Source: Thermoanaerobacteraceae bacterium (GTDB lineage Bacteria; Bacillota; JADQBR01). Taken from it: DNA of 64,000 bases. The translations under genes and the position numbers were made by a program. The stretch is taken from positions 62,001-126,000 of the forward strand of contig JACDOG010000005.1 of assembly GCA_017656305.1 (NCBI GenBank), given 5' to 3'. Below, in pieces: positions 33,954-42,484 of this stretch (the first letter of the stretch is position 1; every line of letters starts with the position of its first letter). The notes below the pieces were generated by a model, which saw only the letters and a program-made list of their open reading frames with translations, made no database searches and was not told the origin of the DNA.

Positions 33954-35567
33954 TTACTCCTCCAAGAATTCAAAAAACGGCCTGTCCAAGTCTGCCAAAG
34001 CATTTACCACCAGTTCGACTATGCCAGCATACTGAACATTGTACTTGGCAGTCAATTGGTAATGTTCCAAAATATCTCTCATAGAACCCTTGCAGTTGGA
34101 ACACGGTGCACAAATATACTTAGGAATACTGGCATCCTCCAGTGTATCCTGAAATACTTCAAGAATCTGCTTGACTTTCATTCTGACACTGACATTTTTC
34201 CGCCATTCGGGAAAGTTAAAAGAATTCATAATGGCAAAGCCACTGCCGCCACCGCAACAATAGTTATACACACCATGGGGTGTCATTTCCCAGAACTGCG
34301 GCGCAACAGCCTTTAATATATCCCGCTGCGGTTTGACAATACCCATTTGCCGGACAACGTTACACGGGTCATGCAGCGTGACGGGAAAATTATTTTTGCT
34401 TGGATCCAGTTTAAGCCTGTTATCTTTGATAATATCCCTTAAAATGGGCAGAAAACTCTCCACCGGGACCTTGTTAGCGCCGTAAGTCATCCTGTCAGCC
34501 GTCACTACGGCAGCTTTGTGCGCGTGACCGCACTCTCCCAGCACAATGCGCTTGACTCCCAACTTTCTGGCAGCTTCAAACTGTTTTAAAGCAATTTTCT
34601 TCGCTTGCCCGTCATCGTAAAAAAGCCCATAATTGACATTGTCATAACCCAGCAAATCGCTACTTAAGGTCCAGTCCAAACCAGCTTCCTCGAACAATAT
34701 CGCAAAGGCCATGGGATTTTCCGGCCAGGACATGTACTCCCCCGCATTGTGAATCAGTAGAATGTCTGCTCCTTCCTTATCAATGGGTATCTTTATTTTC
34801 TTACCGGTTTTCTCTTCCAGGTCTTCCTCCAAAAACTCAATAATATCCAAAAAAGCCGGTTTGGTAAGCCCCGTAGAGGAGCCGGTCTTCAACTGTAATT
34901 CCGTTCCTTTTTCATGTAATGCTTTTGGCGCAATTCCCAGTTCCTGACTGAAAATTTTCCTGATTTCCCTGGCAAGCAAACCGTTATCCAAACCGAGAGG
35001 GCATGTCTGGGCACAGCGTCTGCACAGGTTGCACCGGTAGGACAGTTCTCCCAAACGAGCCACTGTTTCCCAATTAAGGTCAATATCAGCACCTACCAGG
35101 CCGCCCAGCAGCCTACCGCTTTTAGTAAAGTATTTTTTGACAATCTTTCGCAGCACTTCGGATCGATAGATGGGGCGATACAATTCATGCCCCTCGGTGC
35201 TTTGAAAAATATGGCAGGCTTCTGAGCAAGTGTTGCATTTGGCACAATATTCTATGGAAAGCTTCAGCGGCTGAATGATGCCCCTGTTGGTTTCCTCCGA
35301 CAGCATTTTTCCCAAACCTTGCAGAAACTTCCTGACAAATTCCTCTTCCTCTTCCTTTGTTTCCGGCCGTTTTAGCGTATCGATAGCAATAAAGCCGTCC
35401 AGAGTTGTACAATATTTTTCCCGCCATTCTTCTTTTGGCTCCTTAAATTCCGGAGCCGTATCCAGCTTGTCAAACGGACCGGGTAAAGGCATTAATCTAT
35501 CAATCTTTGTCAGCTGGTCAGCCGGCTTACCCATATCCCGTGGCTTTAAGTGCTTACCATTTATCAT
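33954..35567 (-). CDS. dsrK: DsrK-type (HdrD-like) iron-sulfur subunit, second copy
   Basis: 537 residues. Two [4Fe-4S] motifs, CAKCNTCSEACH (near 110) and CNLCRRCAQTCP (near 180), are followed by two CCG-type regions: CGHAHKAAV with DPCNVVRQMG and YNYCCGGGSG, then CAPCSNCKGSM. The last are the heterodisulfide-reductase-like catalytic cluster ligands. DsrK takes electrons from the membrane subunit DsrM and is thought to reduce the DsrC trisulfide. It follows dsrM2 by 31 bases as the last gene of its unit, before the element at 33786-33928. It is about as long as the DsrK at 47649-49265 but clearly different in sequence. Confidence 0.88.
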   Translation of the reverse strand: MINGKHLKPRDMGKPADQLTKIDRLMPLPGPFDKLDTAPEFKEPKEEWREKYCTTLDGFIAIDTLKRPETKEEEEEFVRKFLQGLGKMLSEETNRGIIQPLKLSIEYCAKCNTCSEACHIFQSTEGHELYRPIYRSEVLRKIVKKYFTKSGRLLGGLVGADIDLNWETVARLGELSYRCNLCRRCAQTCPLGLDNGLLAREIRKIFSQELGIAPKALHEKGTELQLKTGSSTGLTKPAFLDIIEFLEEDLEEKTGKKIKIPIDKEGADILLIHNAGEYMSWPENPMAFAILFEEAGLDWTLSSDLLGYDNVNYGLFYDDGQAKKIALKQFEAARKLGVKRIVLGECGHAHKAAVVTADRMTYGANKVPVESFLPILRDIIKDNRLKLDPSKNNFPVTLHDPCNVVRQMGIVKPQRDILKAVAPQFWEMTPHGVYNYCCGGGSGFAIMNSFNFPEWRKNVSVRMKVKQILEVFQDTLEDASIPKYICAPCSNCKGSMRDILEHYQLTAKYNVQYAGIVELVVNALADLDRPFFEFLEE

Positions 35568-35597
35568 ACAATCTCCTCCCCTATTCAGTTTATTACC

Positions 35598-36482
35598 CTA
35601 CTTCTTTTCATCTGTCGTTTGCCAGTGAGGAGCAGACCACGTTATTTTCGGTTTAAACTGTGAGCCCTCCTGTATTTTCTTTTCCACTTTACTTCCTGGT
35701 AAGTTGGGGGCATTGTCCCACAGCACCTTATGGAAAGTGAAGTACTTACCTGCATAATGACTCATTTTCGTTAAGGGAATATAGATTAACAGAAGTCCCA
35801 GTAGAATAATGTGGACCGTCAATGCTGCATCAGCCTGAATTGGCTGAAAGGTCAGCAAACTTCGCGCCATTTCTCTACCATAATTAAAACCTACATCCTG
35901 TTGCCAAACGTTTATCCCAGACACTACCGTTGAAAAAATGAAGAGCAGGTTGAAATATTCCTGAGCACTGGTATATTTTTTGAAAGAAGGCATTACCAAC
36001 CGCTTGAAAAGAAGTGCTGCCGAACCAAAAGCAGTAAGTACAGCACCTGCGGCTCCGGTCAAAATAGTCAGGTAATAAATCAATCGTGCCAATCCACCTG
36101 AAGAAGGAACTGCTACTCCAACAAGCTCGAAACCTGCTCCCGTAAATATCAGAATAGTCCAACCTATCAGCAGATAAATCCCTAAATGTAGCGCATAGGA
36201 TAACCACCATAAAGACTTCTGGTGTTCAAAAAGCCGCTTGATAAACAGCATCTCCTGCAACATTTCCTTCAGCTCGCCCGCAAAGGATATTTCGTGCTTT
36301 TTCCTCCACCAGCCGCTTTCTTCCATGTATGAACCACCGTACTCAGCCTTGCCTTTTTCTTTAGGAATAGGGTAAAGGTCCAGTCTGCCGTGTACAGGCA
36401 TTCTGGCATACTGTACCGCCTTGTACAAGGACAGAAAAATAAAGGACAACAGGGCAAAATAAGAAAATATCAACAGTAACAT
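35598..36482 (-). CDS. dsrM: DsrM-type membrane cytochrome b subunit, second copy
   Basis: 294 residues. Helices at the N-terminus (LLLIFSYFALLSFIFLSLY), near 100 (WWLSYALHLGIYLLIGWTILIFTGAGF), 140 (LIYYLTILTGAAGAVLTAFGSAALLF), 185 and 225 (AALTVHIILLGLLLIYIPLTKMSHYAGKYF) fit a NarI-like diheme cytochrome b; His in SYALHLG, TVHIILL and KMSHYAG are candidate heme ligands. It passes quinol electrons to DsrK. Paired with dsrK2 and lacking J, O and P, it forms the simple DsrMK type. Confidence 0.85.
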   Translation of the reverse strand: MLLLIFSYFALLSFIFLSLYKAVQYARMPVHGRLDLYPIPKEKGKAEYGGSYMEESGWWRKKHEISFAGELKEMLQEMLFIKRLFEHQKSLWWLSYALHLGIYLLIGWTILIFTGAGFELVGVAVPSSGGLARLIYYLTILTGAAGAVLTAFGSAALLFKRLVMPSFKKYTSAQEYFNLLFIFSTVVSGINVWQQDVGFNYGREMARSLLTFQPIQADAALTVHIILLGLLLIYIPLTKMSHYAGKYFTFHKVLWDNAPNLPGSKVEKKIQEGSQFKPKITWSAPHWQTTDEKK

Positions 36483-36555
36483 TTTTTAACCCCCCTTGCA
36501 TCTCGCACCAACCTTGAGAAAAACAGCGGTAGCACTAAAGTTTGTTTTTGATTGT

Positions 36556-37155
36556 TCACTTATGGGATGTGCTGCCATTGGCACTATCCAGTTCATTTTG
36601 CAGTTGAGTAATAATTTTTTTTATTTTGATAGATATTCTACCTTGGGTGATATTATATTTTTCAGCAATCTCCACCTGTTTCAGCTTTTCCCTGCCGCCA
36701 ATGCCGTAAAAGCTAAATAGTATATCCTTTTCCATCTCAGATAAACCTGCAAGTATTTTTCGCAAGCACTCTTTTTCCTCTTTGGAACTAAATAATTCTT
36801 CGGGATTATAGTCATCACCACTAACTCTATCACAGACAGAAATGCTTTTGTTGTGTGAGCCGTTGCTGTCAACTTCAAATTCATCTTCCAGTCTCATACA
36901 AACGTCCCTGAAAAACCGCTTTCTCCGGCGCAAGTACATTCTAATCTCATTATCTATGCACTTGTAGGCAAAAGTAGAAAACTTTGTATTTCTGTCATTC
37001 TTATACTTACATATGGCTTTCAACAACCCGAAACAACCTTCCTGAAACAAATCATCATATTCATCCGCTGAATTAAGCCGGTACTTTTTAATCACCTTCC
37101 GTACCAGGTCATAGTTGTTATAAAACAGTTCCCTTTCCTTTTCAGTCAATGCCAC
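36556..37155 (-). CDS. Sigma-70 family factor inside the dsr locus
   Basis: 199 residues. Region 2 is clear (DEYDDLFQEGCFGLLKAICKYKNDRNTKFSTFAYKCIDNEIRMYLRRRKR, about 35-85), then a variable acidic part and region 4 (EMEKDILFSFYGIGGREKLKQVEIAEKYNITQGRISIKIKKIITQL). No region 3 or 1.1 is seen, so it belongs to the small group related to sporulation and alternative sigma factors. Start GTG at 37153-37155, five bases after GGGGAGGGG. It lies between cbiA and dsrM2 on one strand, so it may control sulfur genes or be a displaced sporulation factor. Confidence 0.85.
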   Translation of the reverse strand: MALTEKERELFYNNYDLVRKVIKKYRLNSADEYDDLFQEGCFGLLKAICKYKNDRNTKFSTFAYKCIDNEIRMYLRRRKRFFRDVCMRLEDEFEVDSNGSHNKSISVCDRVSGDDYNPEELFSSKEEKECLRKILAGLSEMEKDILFSFYGIGGREKLKQVEIAEKYNITQGRISIKIKKIITQLQNELDSANGSTSHK

Positions 37156-37233
37156 TGGTGCCCCTCCCCCAAAAAATTGGCATAATGGCTTCACACTTTT
37201 CCCAACGGCAATTTTGAAAAGTACGCTCACGAG

Positions 37234-38640
37234 CTACATGGCGGACAGTTCCCTTTCACGATTACCGCATGCCAGTTGTACAAAGTTTTTGGCCCATTGA
37301 GGAGTTGCCAAGCTGTGAATATGATTATAGGTAGCAAATACATTTTTGTATATAATTCCGTCTCTGCCATCTATCCCTTTACCCCGTTCCACGCTTAGGG
37401 CAAAGGAAATCTTACTTTCATCAATATTTATCAGCCTTGAATGATGAAATTCATGTCCCCTGATTTTTTCCAATAGCGTAAAATAGCCATTGGGTTCTAC
37501 TACTCTTGTTACCGTGTATCCATGCCCTTGGGGCTTTTTCTCCATAATTGCATCAAAAGGCAAAGCACCTACCATGGCATATTCCTGGCCTTGGTAAATT
37601 ATTCTTCTTCCCAGGTACATCAATCCGCCACATTCAGCATATACGGGCAGACCGTTATGAACGGCCTTATAGATGCTCTGGCGGAACAAAACATTTTTCT
37701 CCAATTCACCAGCAAATAACTCGGGAAACCCCCCGCCTATATACAGTCCATCCAGATTACCTAAAGAAGTATCGGAAAGAGAATCCAGAAACACCAGGTT
37801 CGCGCCTTCATCTTTCAGTTGCTGCAAGTTCTCTGGGTAGTAAAAAGAGAAGACGCGGTCTTTAATTACACCAATTGTAACGCTTTTGTCCGAGCTCCGC
37901 ACCATGGATTGTTTGCCGGCCAGCCCGGGAATACTCTCCATTTTGGTTGCATTGGCTATCCGTAAAATTTGCTGCAGGTCAACGTGTTGGGCAATCACAT
38001 CCCCGAGTTTGTCAACTACTTTGCAAAATTCATCCCGTTCATTGGCTGGAATCAAGCCCAGATGCCGGTCGGGAATGGTTAGCTCGGCATTTTTGGGGAT
38101 ACTGCCGACCACAGGAACCTTGCAGTATCTCTGAATAACTTCCCGCAGAATCCTCTCGTGCCGTGCATTGCCTACCTTATTTAAGATAACTCCTGCAATG
38201 TTAATCTCCCTGTCAAAATGCTGGTAGCCCATTACTGTGGCTGCCGCGCTCCTGGTCATCCTGGTACAATCAACCACCAGAATTACGGGGGCTTGAATGA
38301 TTTTAGCTATCTGCGCCGTACTGCCTGACCCTTCAAAGTCCAATCCATCATATAATCCCATAGCGCCTTCTACAATACTGATATCTGCACCCGCACCATG
38401 CTCGGTAAAAGATTGTATAATTGTTTCCTTGGACATCAGGACCGCATCTAAGTTGTGACAATCCCGACCGGTAATGGCTGTCATCCAGCCGGCATCTATA
38501 TAATCCGGACCTTTTTTAAATGCCTGAACTTTCATACCCATTTTGTTCAGTGCTGCCAGCAACCCCAAGGTAACTGTAGTTTTACCGGAACGACCTTTTG
38601 GTGCTGCAATAACCACTCGCGGAATAGTTTGGGCTACCAT
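37234..38640 (-). CDS. cbiA: Cobyrinate a,c-diamide synthase / siroheme amidase (CbiA/DsrN)
   Basis: 468 residues. N-terminal P-loop domain APKGRSGKTTVTLGLLAAL (residues 10-28) with the DethiobiotinS-like core, and a C-terminal glutamine amidotransferase with the catalytic Cys in VYAECGGLMYLGRR (near 335) and GHEFHHSRL. In sulfite reducers such genes sit with dsr and are called dsrN, thought to amidate siroheme for DsrAB. Here it is next to a persulfide reductase and a second dsrMK, without cobalamin genes, which favours that role; cobalamin synthesis remains possible. Start ATG at 38638-38640. Confidence 0.88.
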   Translation of the reverse strand: MVAQTIPRVVIAAPKGRSGKTTVTLGLLAALNKMGMKVQAFKKGPDYIDAGWMTAITGRDCHNLDAVLMSKETIIQSFTEHGAGADISIVEGAMGLYDGLDFEGSGSTAQIAKIIQAPVILVVDCTRMTRSAAATVMGYQHFDREINIAGVILNKVGNARHERILREVIQRYCKVPVVGSIPKNAELTIPDRHLGLIPANERDEFCKVVDKLGDVIAQHVDLQQILRIANATKMESIPGLAGKQSMVRSSDKSVTIGVIKDRVFSFYYPENLQQLKDEGANLVFLDSLSDTSLGNLDGLYIGGGFPELFAGELEKNVLFRQSIYKAVHNGLPVYAECGGLMYLGRRIIYQGQEYAMVGALPFDAIMEKKPQGHGYTVTRVVEPNGYFTLLEKIRGHEFHHSRLINIDESKISFALSVERGKGIDGRDGIIYKNVFATYNHIHSLATPQWAKNFVQLACGNRERELSAM

Positions 38641-38670
38641 GATTTTCCCTCCCAAAAAACCAAAACTTGT

Positions 38671-40380
38671 TTATCTTTTCGCAACTGGTAAAGCCTTAAG
38701 CCCGCCGGCCAGAGATTTTACATTTTCAAAACCCGCTCCCTTGAGCACTCGAACAGCCTCATATGCCCTGACGCCTAAAGGACAGAGAACTATTACTAGT
38801 CGGTCCCGGGGAACTTCGTTCAATCGTTCTCGCAATTCCCCTAAAGGAATGTTAATTACATTAGGTTTGTTTAACGGCCTCATTCTTACCTCATTTTCCG
38901 TCCGCACATCCAAAAAAACCAGGTCCTGGTTATCCTGCGTCATTTTTACTAGTGCAGACGGCATCACTACTTCTAATAATTCATCCTGAATATTTTTCAA
39001 AGTATTGGCGGAGTGATTGGCCAAATCTATAGCAGTAGCAAACATGGGTGCATAAGCCAGTTCCATCTGCCGTAAATCGTCTATGTTTCCTTCCATTGCA
39101 ATGACACTGGCAATGACATCTAAACGTTTGATGACATCACCCTCGCCAATGACCTGCACACCCAGCAACCTTCCGTTGTCCCGGTCAGCAATAAGTTTCA
39201 CAATTCCCGAGCCGTGCATCGGATAATAGTGGGTAGCATCCAGCCCGGATACAATACTGGTCACCGTGTTAAAGCCGGCGGCCTTTGCCTGTTCTTCGGT
39301 TAAACCGCTGCGGCCAACATTGACATCAAATACCCGCACTGCTGTAGTACCTAAAACACCGGGAAATTTTTCATTCATACCAGCAATATTATTGGCAATA
39401 ACTCTGCCCTGTTTATTTGCAATTGAAGCCAGGGGCAGATAACACGGCTGGCCGGTAATCCGGTGTATGTTCTCAACACAGTCGCCACCGGCAAAAATGT
39501 CCGGATCACTTGTAGTGAGATATTCGTCTACGACTATACCGCCAGTTGAACCAACTCTTAAACCGCACTCCCGGGCTAGCCTGGTGTTTGGTTTTACGCC
39601 ACAGGCCAAGACCACCAAGTCTGCCTCCAGGGCATGGTTGGTAGTGCGTACCAGTTTGACATTATGTCCCTCCCGTGAGTGTTCTTCAATTGCGATAACA
39701 CTTTCTCCCAACAACACTTCTACTCCATTGACTTCCACATTTTCCTCTAACAACGGAGCCAGGTCCGGGTCCAACATGCTGCTCAGCAAAACATTTTCTT
39801 TTTCTACAATCACAATTTTTCGATTACGATGGTTTAGCGCTTCCGCGACCTCCAGACCAATTAACCCACCACCAACTATTACTATATTCTTGACGCTGGC
39901 ATCAATCTTTTGCTTTAATGCCAGGGCATCCTGGGGGCAGTGCAATGCCAGCACTCCCGGCAGGTCCGTACCCGGCACCGGAGGGTAAACCGGCTCTGCT
40001 CCAGTCGCCAGTACCAGTTTGTCATACGGCAGCCTGCGCCGTTTACCGTCTGCACCACTATTCTTGTCATAAATCACGACCTCTTTTTTTACGCGGTCAA
40101 TAGCTTCAGCGACGGTACCGGATAGAAAGTTAATATCCTTCTCTCGTTTAAAGTAGTCCGTATTGCGAACAATCCCTGCAGTAGTAGTCATTAAATCATT
40201 TATGCTGGGGATCAAACCGCCGACATATAACGGCATGCCGCACCCACCATAGGAAATATATTCGTTCTGTTCGATAACAGTAATTTGCGCCTCAGGCATC
40301 AACCGTCTCAATCTGGCCGCTGTTTTCGGACCGGTAGCTACTCCACCGACAATAACAATCCGTTTGCCTTCCATAGCCAC
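38671..40380 (-). CDS. CoA-disulfide/persulfide reductase with rhodanese domain, dsr-linked paralogue
   Basis: 569 residues. FAD motif GGVATGPKTAARLRR (about 10-24), redox Cys in YISYGGCGMPLYVGG (about 45-59), NAD motif VIVGGGLIGLEVAEAL, and FAGGDCVENIHRITG. The C-terminal rhodanese domain begins near 470 (LVFLDVRTENEVRMRPLNKPNVINIPLGEL) with active Cys in VIVLCPLGVRAYE. The YGGCGMP stretch is typical of NADH-dependent persulfide reductases. It is the first gene of the cbiA-sigma-dsrM2-dsrK2 unit, 31 bases before cbiA, which ties persulfide or polysulfide handling to DsrMK. Confidence 0.9.
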   Translation of the reverse strand: MAMEGKRIVIVGGVATGPKTAARLRRLMPEAQITVIEQNEYISYGGCGMPLYVGGLIPSINDLMTTTAGIVRNTDYFKREKDINFLSGTVAEAIDRVKKEVVIYDKNSGADGKRRRLPYDKLVLATGAEPVYPPVPGTDLPGVLALHCPQDALALKQKIDASVKNIVIVGGGLIGLEVAEALNHRNRKIVIVEKENVLLSSMLDPDLAPLLEENVEVNGVEVLLGESVIAIEEHSREGHNVKLVRTTNHALEADLVVLACGVKPNTRLARECGLRVGSTGGIVVDEYLTTSDPDIFAGGDCVENIHRITGQPCYLPLASIANKQGRVIANNIAGMNEKFPGVLGTTAVRVFDVNVGRSGLTEEQAKAAGFNTVTSIVSGLDATHYYPMHGSGIVKLIADRDNGRLLGVQVIGEGDVIKRLDVIASVIAMEGNIDDLRQMELAYAPMFATAIDLANHSANTLKNIQDELLEVVMPSALVKMTQDNQDLVFLDVRTENEVRMRPLNKPNVINIPLGELRERLNEVPRDRLVIVLCPLGVRAYEAVRVLKGAGFENVKSLAGGLKALPVAKR

Positions 40381-40459
40381 AGCTCCTTATTCTCCGCATT
40401 AATAGTCCTATCACCAATACTAAATTACAAAACAAAAAGTTTTCTCTGACAGATTTCTA

Positions 40460-40503
40460 AAAAACCACCGGTGGAATAAAATATACCCACCGGTGATTTT
40501 TTA
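40460..40503. terminator. Bidirectional terminator between dsrC and the persulfide reductase unit
   Basis: CACCGGTGG (40466-40474) and CCACCGGTG (40487-40495) pair around a 12-nt AT-rich loop. The minus side continues GTTTTTT after dsrC; the plus side continues ATTTTTT. It separates the dsrAB-C unit from the next operon. Confidence 0.88.
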
Positions 40504-40540
40504 TACCATTGCAACAGCTCACTGGCTTAAGCTCAATATC

Positions 40541-40855
40541 TTATACACAACCAGTCGGTTTCGGCAACCCGGCAATTTTGCAGGCGCCTTTTGCCGGTCC
40601 TGATGGAAATAGCTCATAAATTTCTTTAAGGGAAAAGCCGGTTTCCTTGGTTACCTTGCGTACCATCGGTGCAATGCCATACTGTTTGTAATAATCTCTC
40701 AGGTAGTTAATAACTTTCCAGTGGTCCTCAGTTAATTCTTCAACTTCCTCTGTTTTTGCCAAATATTCGGCTACAGCCTCATCCCATAAATCCGGATCCG
40801 TAATGAAACCATCCTCATCAACTTCAATTACCTTGCCATTAACTTCAAAGCTCAT
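40541..40855 (-). CDS. dsrC: DsrC, sulfur-carrier substrate of DsrAB and DsrMK
   Basis: 104 residues. DsrC receives sulfur from DsrAB as a trisulfide between its C-terminal cysteines. The end GPAKGACKIAGLPKPTGCV carries both: Cys92 and Cys103, ten residues apart, the arrangement of functional DsrC and not of the one-Cys TusE/RspA forms. The body has GFITDPDLWDEAVAEYLA and LTEDHWKVINYLRDYYKQYGIAPMVRKVTKE. The ATG at 40853-40855 follows GGAGGTG; the frame from 40969 is too long. It is the last gene of the dsrA unit and is followed by a strong terminator. Confidence 0.96.
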   Translation of the reverse strand: MSFEVNGKVIEVDEDGFITDPDLWDEAVAEYLAKTEEVEELTEDHWKVINYLRDYYKQYGIAPMVRKVTKETGFSLKEIYELFPSGPAKGACKIAGLPKPTGCV

Positions 40856-40949
40856 GCTCAACACCTCCAAAAGATTTTTGATTAGTATTAAAATCAAACT
40901 AACCCAAGTCACACAGCCAACAATACCTGCCACTTTGAAATTTCCTTCT

Positions 40950-41120
40950 TTATCCTTCGTCGTCAGCATGTTCTTCCAGGTTGACTTTTACAGCTTCCAG
41001 TGCCATTTCCAACCCCTCGGCAATCCCTTGTTTGTACTCATTGGATTTATAATCACGTAGTTCTTTCATAATCGCTTCGTATAGTCTGATAGTTTCCTGC
41101 AGGGATTCTTTCAGTGACAT
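40950..41120 (-). CDS. Small acidic protein between dsrD and dsrC, unknown
   Basis: 56 residues: SLKESLQETIRLYEAIMKELRDYKSNEYKQGIAEGLEMALEAVKVNLEEHADDEG. It is one or two amphipathic helices, acidic, without cysteine. Start ATG at 41118-41120 after GGAGGT. No family recognised. Its place between dsrD and dsrC on the same transcript makes a role in the Dsr system likely, perhaps a small adaptor, but nothing in the sequence proves it. Confidence 0.7.
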   Translation of the reverse strand: MSLKESLQETIRLYEAIMKELRDYKSNEYKQGIAEGLEMALEAVKVNLEEHADDEG

Positions 41121-41190
41121 AGGCTTTACCTCCTGAAGGTCGCCGGAGCTGATACCAAGCAGCATCCGGCGCCCTCTATTGCCAAAGGTT

Positions 41191-41394
41191 TTACTTGTTT
41201 TTCAGTTTCACATACGAGGTGCCCAGGTACAAAAATTCAACAATATCTTCCCTTGCCAACTCGTTTACCACCTTATCCACTATGCGTTTCTTCACACCCA
41301 GCGAAGCAGCAATATCCTTGTTTTTCGCCTTGTCGACTTTTTCCAGGTATTCCACTACTTGTGACCTTATTTGGTCATGAGACATTTCAGTCAC
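41191..41394 (-). CDS. dsrD: DsrD-like winged-helix protein
   Basis: About 64-67 residues: SHDQIRSQVVEYLEKVDKAKNKDIAASLGVKKRIVDKVVNELAREDIVEFLYLGTSYVKLKNK. This fits a small winged helix like DsrD, the protein that follows dsrB in reductive-type organisms and has been reported to activate DsrAB. The likely start is GTG at 41392-41394, some eight bases after AGGTGG; ATG at 41385 is an alternative. Similarity to Desulfovibrio DsrD is modest, and position supports the name as much as sequence does. Confidence 0.72.
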   Translation of the reverse strand: MTEMSHDQIRSQVVEYLEKVDKAKNKDIAASLGVKKRIVDKVVNELAREDIVEFLYLGTSYVKLKNK

Positions 41395-41410
41395 GGAAGA
41401 CACCACCTAT

Positions 41411-42484
41411 TTACTTAGTATACTTAAAGTTGGTAGTGGTTCTAAACGTCGGCACGGAGAAGATAAAGTCATCTATATGCTTATCTGTAAATGGTAGTTC
41501 GGCAATTTCAAAAAATTTCTCCCAGCCGATTCTTTCAATCCACTCGCCGTATCTTTCGCCTTTTTTCGCATTTTTGACCCATATTTCTACCAGGTTTTTG
41601 ATAGCACTGACCAGTTCATCCCATCTTGGCGGGTTATTGGGTACCCAGGGAATAGCCAACCGGGAAAATGAAGGGCCTGATCGCGCGTTGGATACCTTGC
41701 CACCTACAAAGATAGCCAAACCGTCATTTTCTGGGTCAATAATTTTCATTGACGGGCAAACTGTATAACAGTTACCGCAGTACATGCATTTTTCTTCATT
41801 AACGCTGACGCTTTTGGCCTTAGGATTGGGGCGAATAGCTCCCGTAGGGCACGCAGCGATTACATTGGGAATCTCGCAGTTTTTCGCCACACCTTCGTCG
41901 TCTATCTTGGGTATAGTCCGGTGTATGCCCACAAAAGCAATGTCCGAACAGTGAACCGCACCGCACATATTTAGGCAGCATGCCATGGATATCTTTAACT
42001 TGGCCGGCAGGTCATCAGTTTTAAAGTAATCGAACAATTCGTCCATTACCGCTTTTACCGGACCAGAGGCATCCGTGGCAGCGCTGTGACAGTGAATCCA
42101 TCCCTGAGTATGAATGATATTGTTTAAACAATTTCCAGTCCCGCCAACAGGCCAACCTCTTTCTTCCAGCTCGGCAATTAACGGTTCTACTTTCTCCGGA
42201 TCATCAACCAAAAATTCCACGTTGTGTCTTGAAGTAAACCGCAAGTGCCCGTTGCAGTACTTGTCGGCTATGTCAGCAAACTCGCGAAGAGAAGTTATAC
42301 TTAGCAGGCGCGGGGAACCGGCACGAACCGTATACAACTCGTCGCCTGTTTCACTAACGTGCTTCAGCACCCCTGGTTTAATTCTTTCAAAATACTTCCA
42401 CTTGCCATAATTATCCTTAATAATTTGGGGCAGCATCTCTTCATAATGTGGAGGACCAATATCAGTTCTACCTTTGGCTACCAT
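41411..42484 (-). CDS. dsrB: Dissimilatory sulfite reductase beta subunit
   Basis: 357 residues. DsrAB reduces sulfite by six electrons at siroheme-[4Fe-4S] and loads the product on DsrC. Signatures: [77 protein letters not shown], and the ligand pair C-x3-C in MACCLNMCG (Cys170, Cys174). A ferredoxin domain follows with [12 protein letters not shown] (Cys233 to 243). It follows dsrA by a one-base overlap. The ATG at 42482-42484 has a GAGGGGGATG ribosome site. Confidence 0.97.
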   Translation of the reverse strand: MVAKGRTDIGPPHYEEMLPQIIKDNYGKWKYFERIKPGVLKHVSETGDELYTVRAGSPRLLSITSLREFADIADKYCNGHLRFTSRHNVEFLVDDPEKVEPLIAELEERGWPVGGTGNCLNNIIHTQGWIHCHSAATDASGPVKAVMDELFDYFKTDDLPAKLKISMACCLNMCGAVHCSDIAFVGIHRTIPKIDDEGVAKNCEIPNVIAACPTGAIRPNPKAKSVSVNEEKCMYCGNCYTVCPSMKIIDPENDGLAIFVGGKVSNARSGPSFSRLAIPWVPNNPPRWDELVSAIKNLVEIWVKNAKKGERYGEWIERIGWEKFFEIAELPFTDKHIDDFIFSVPTFRTTTNFKYTK

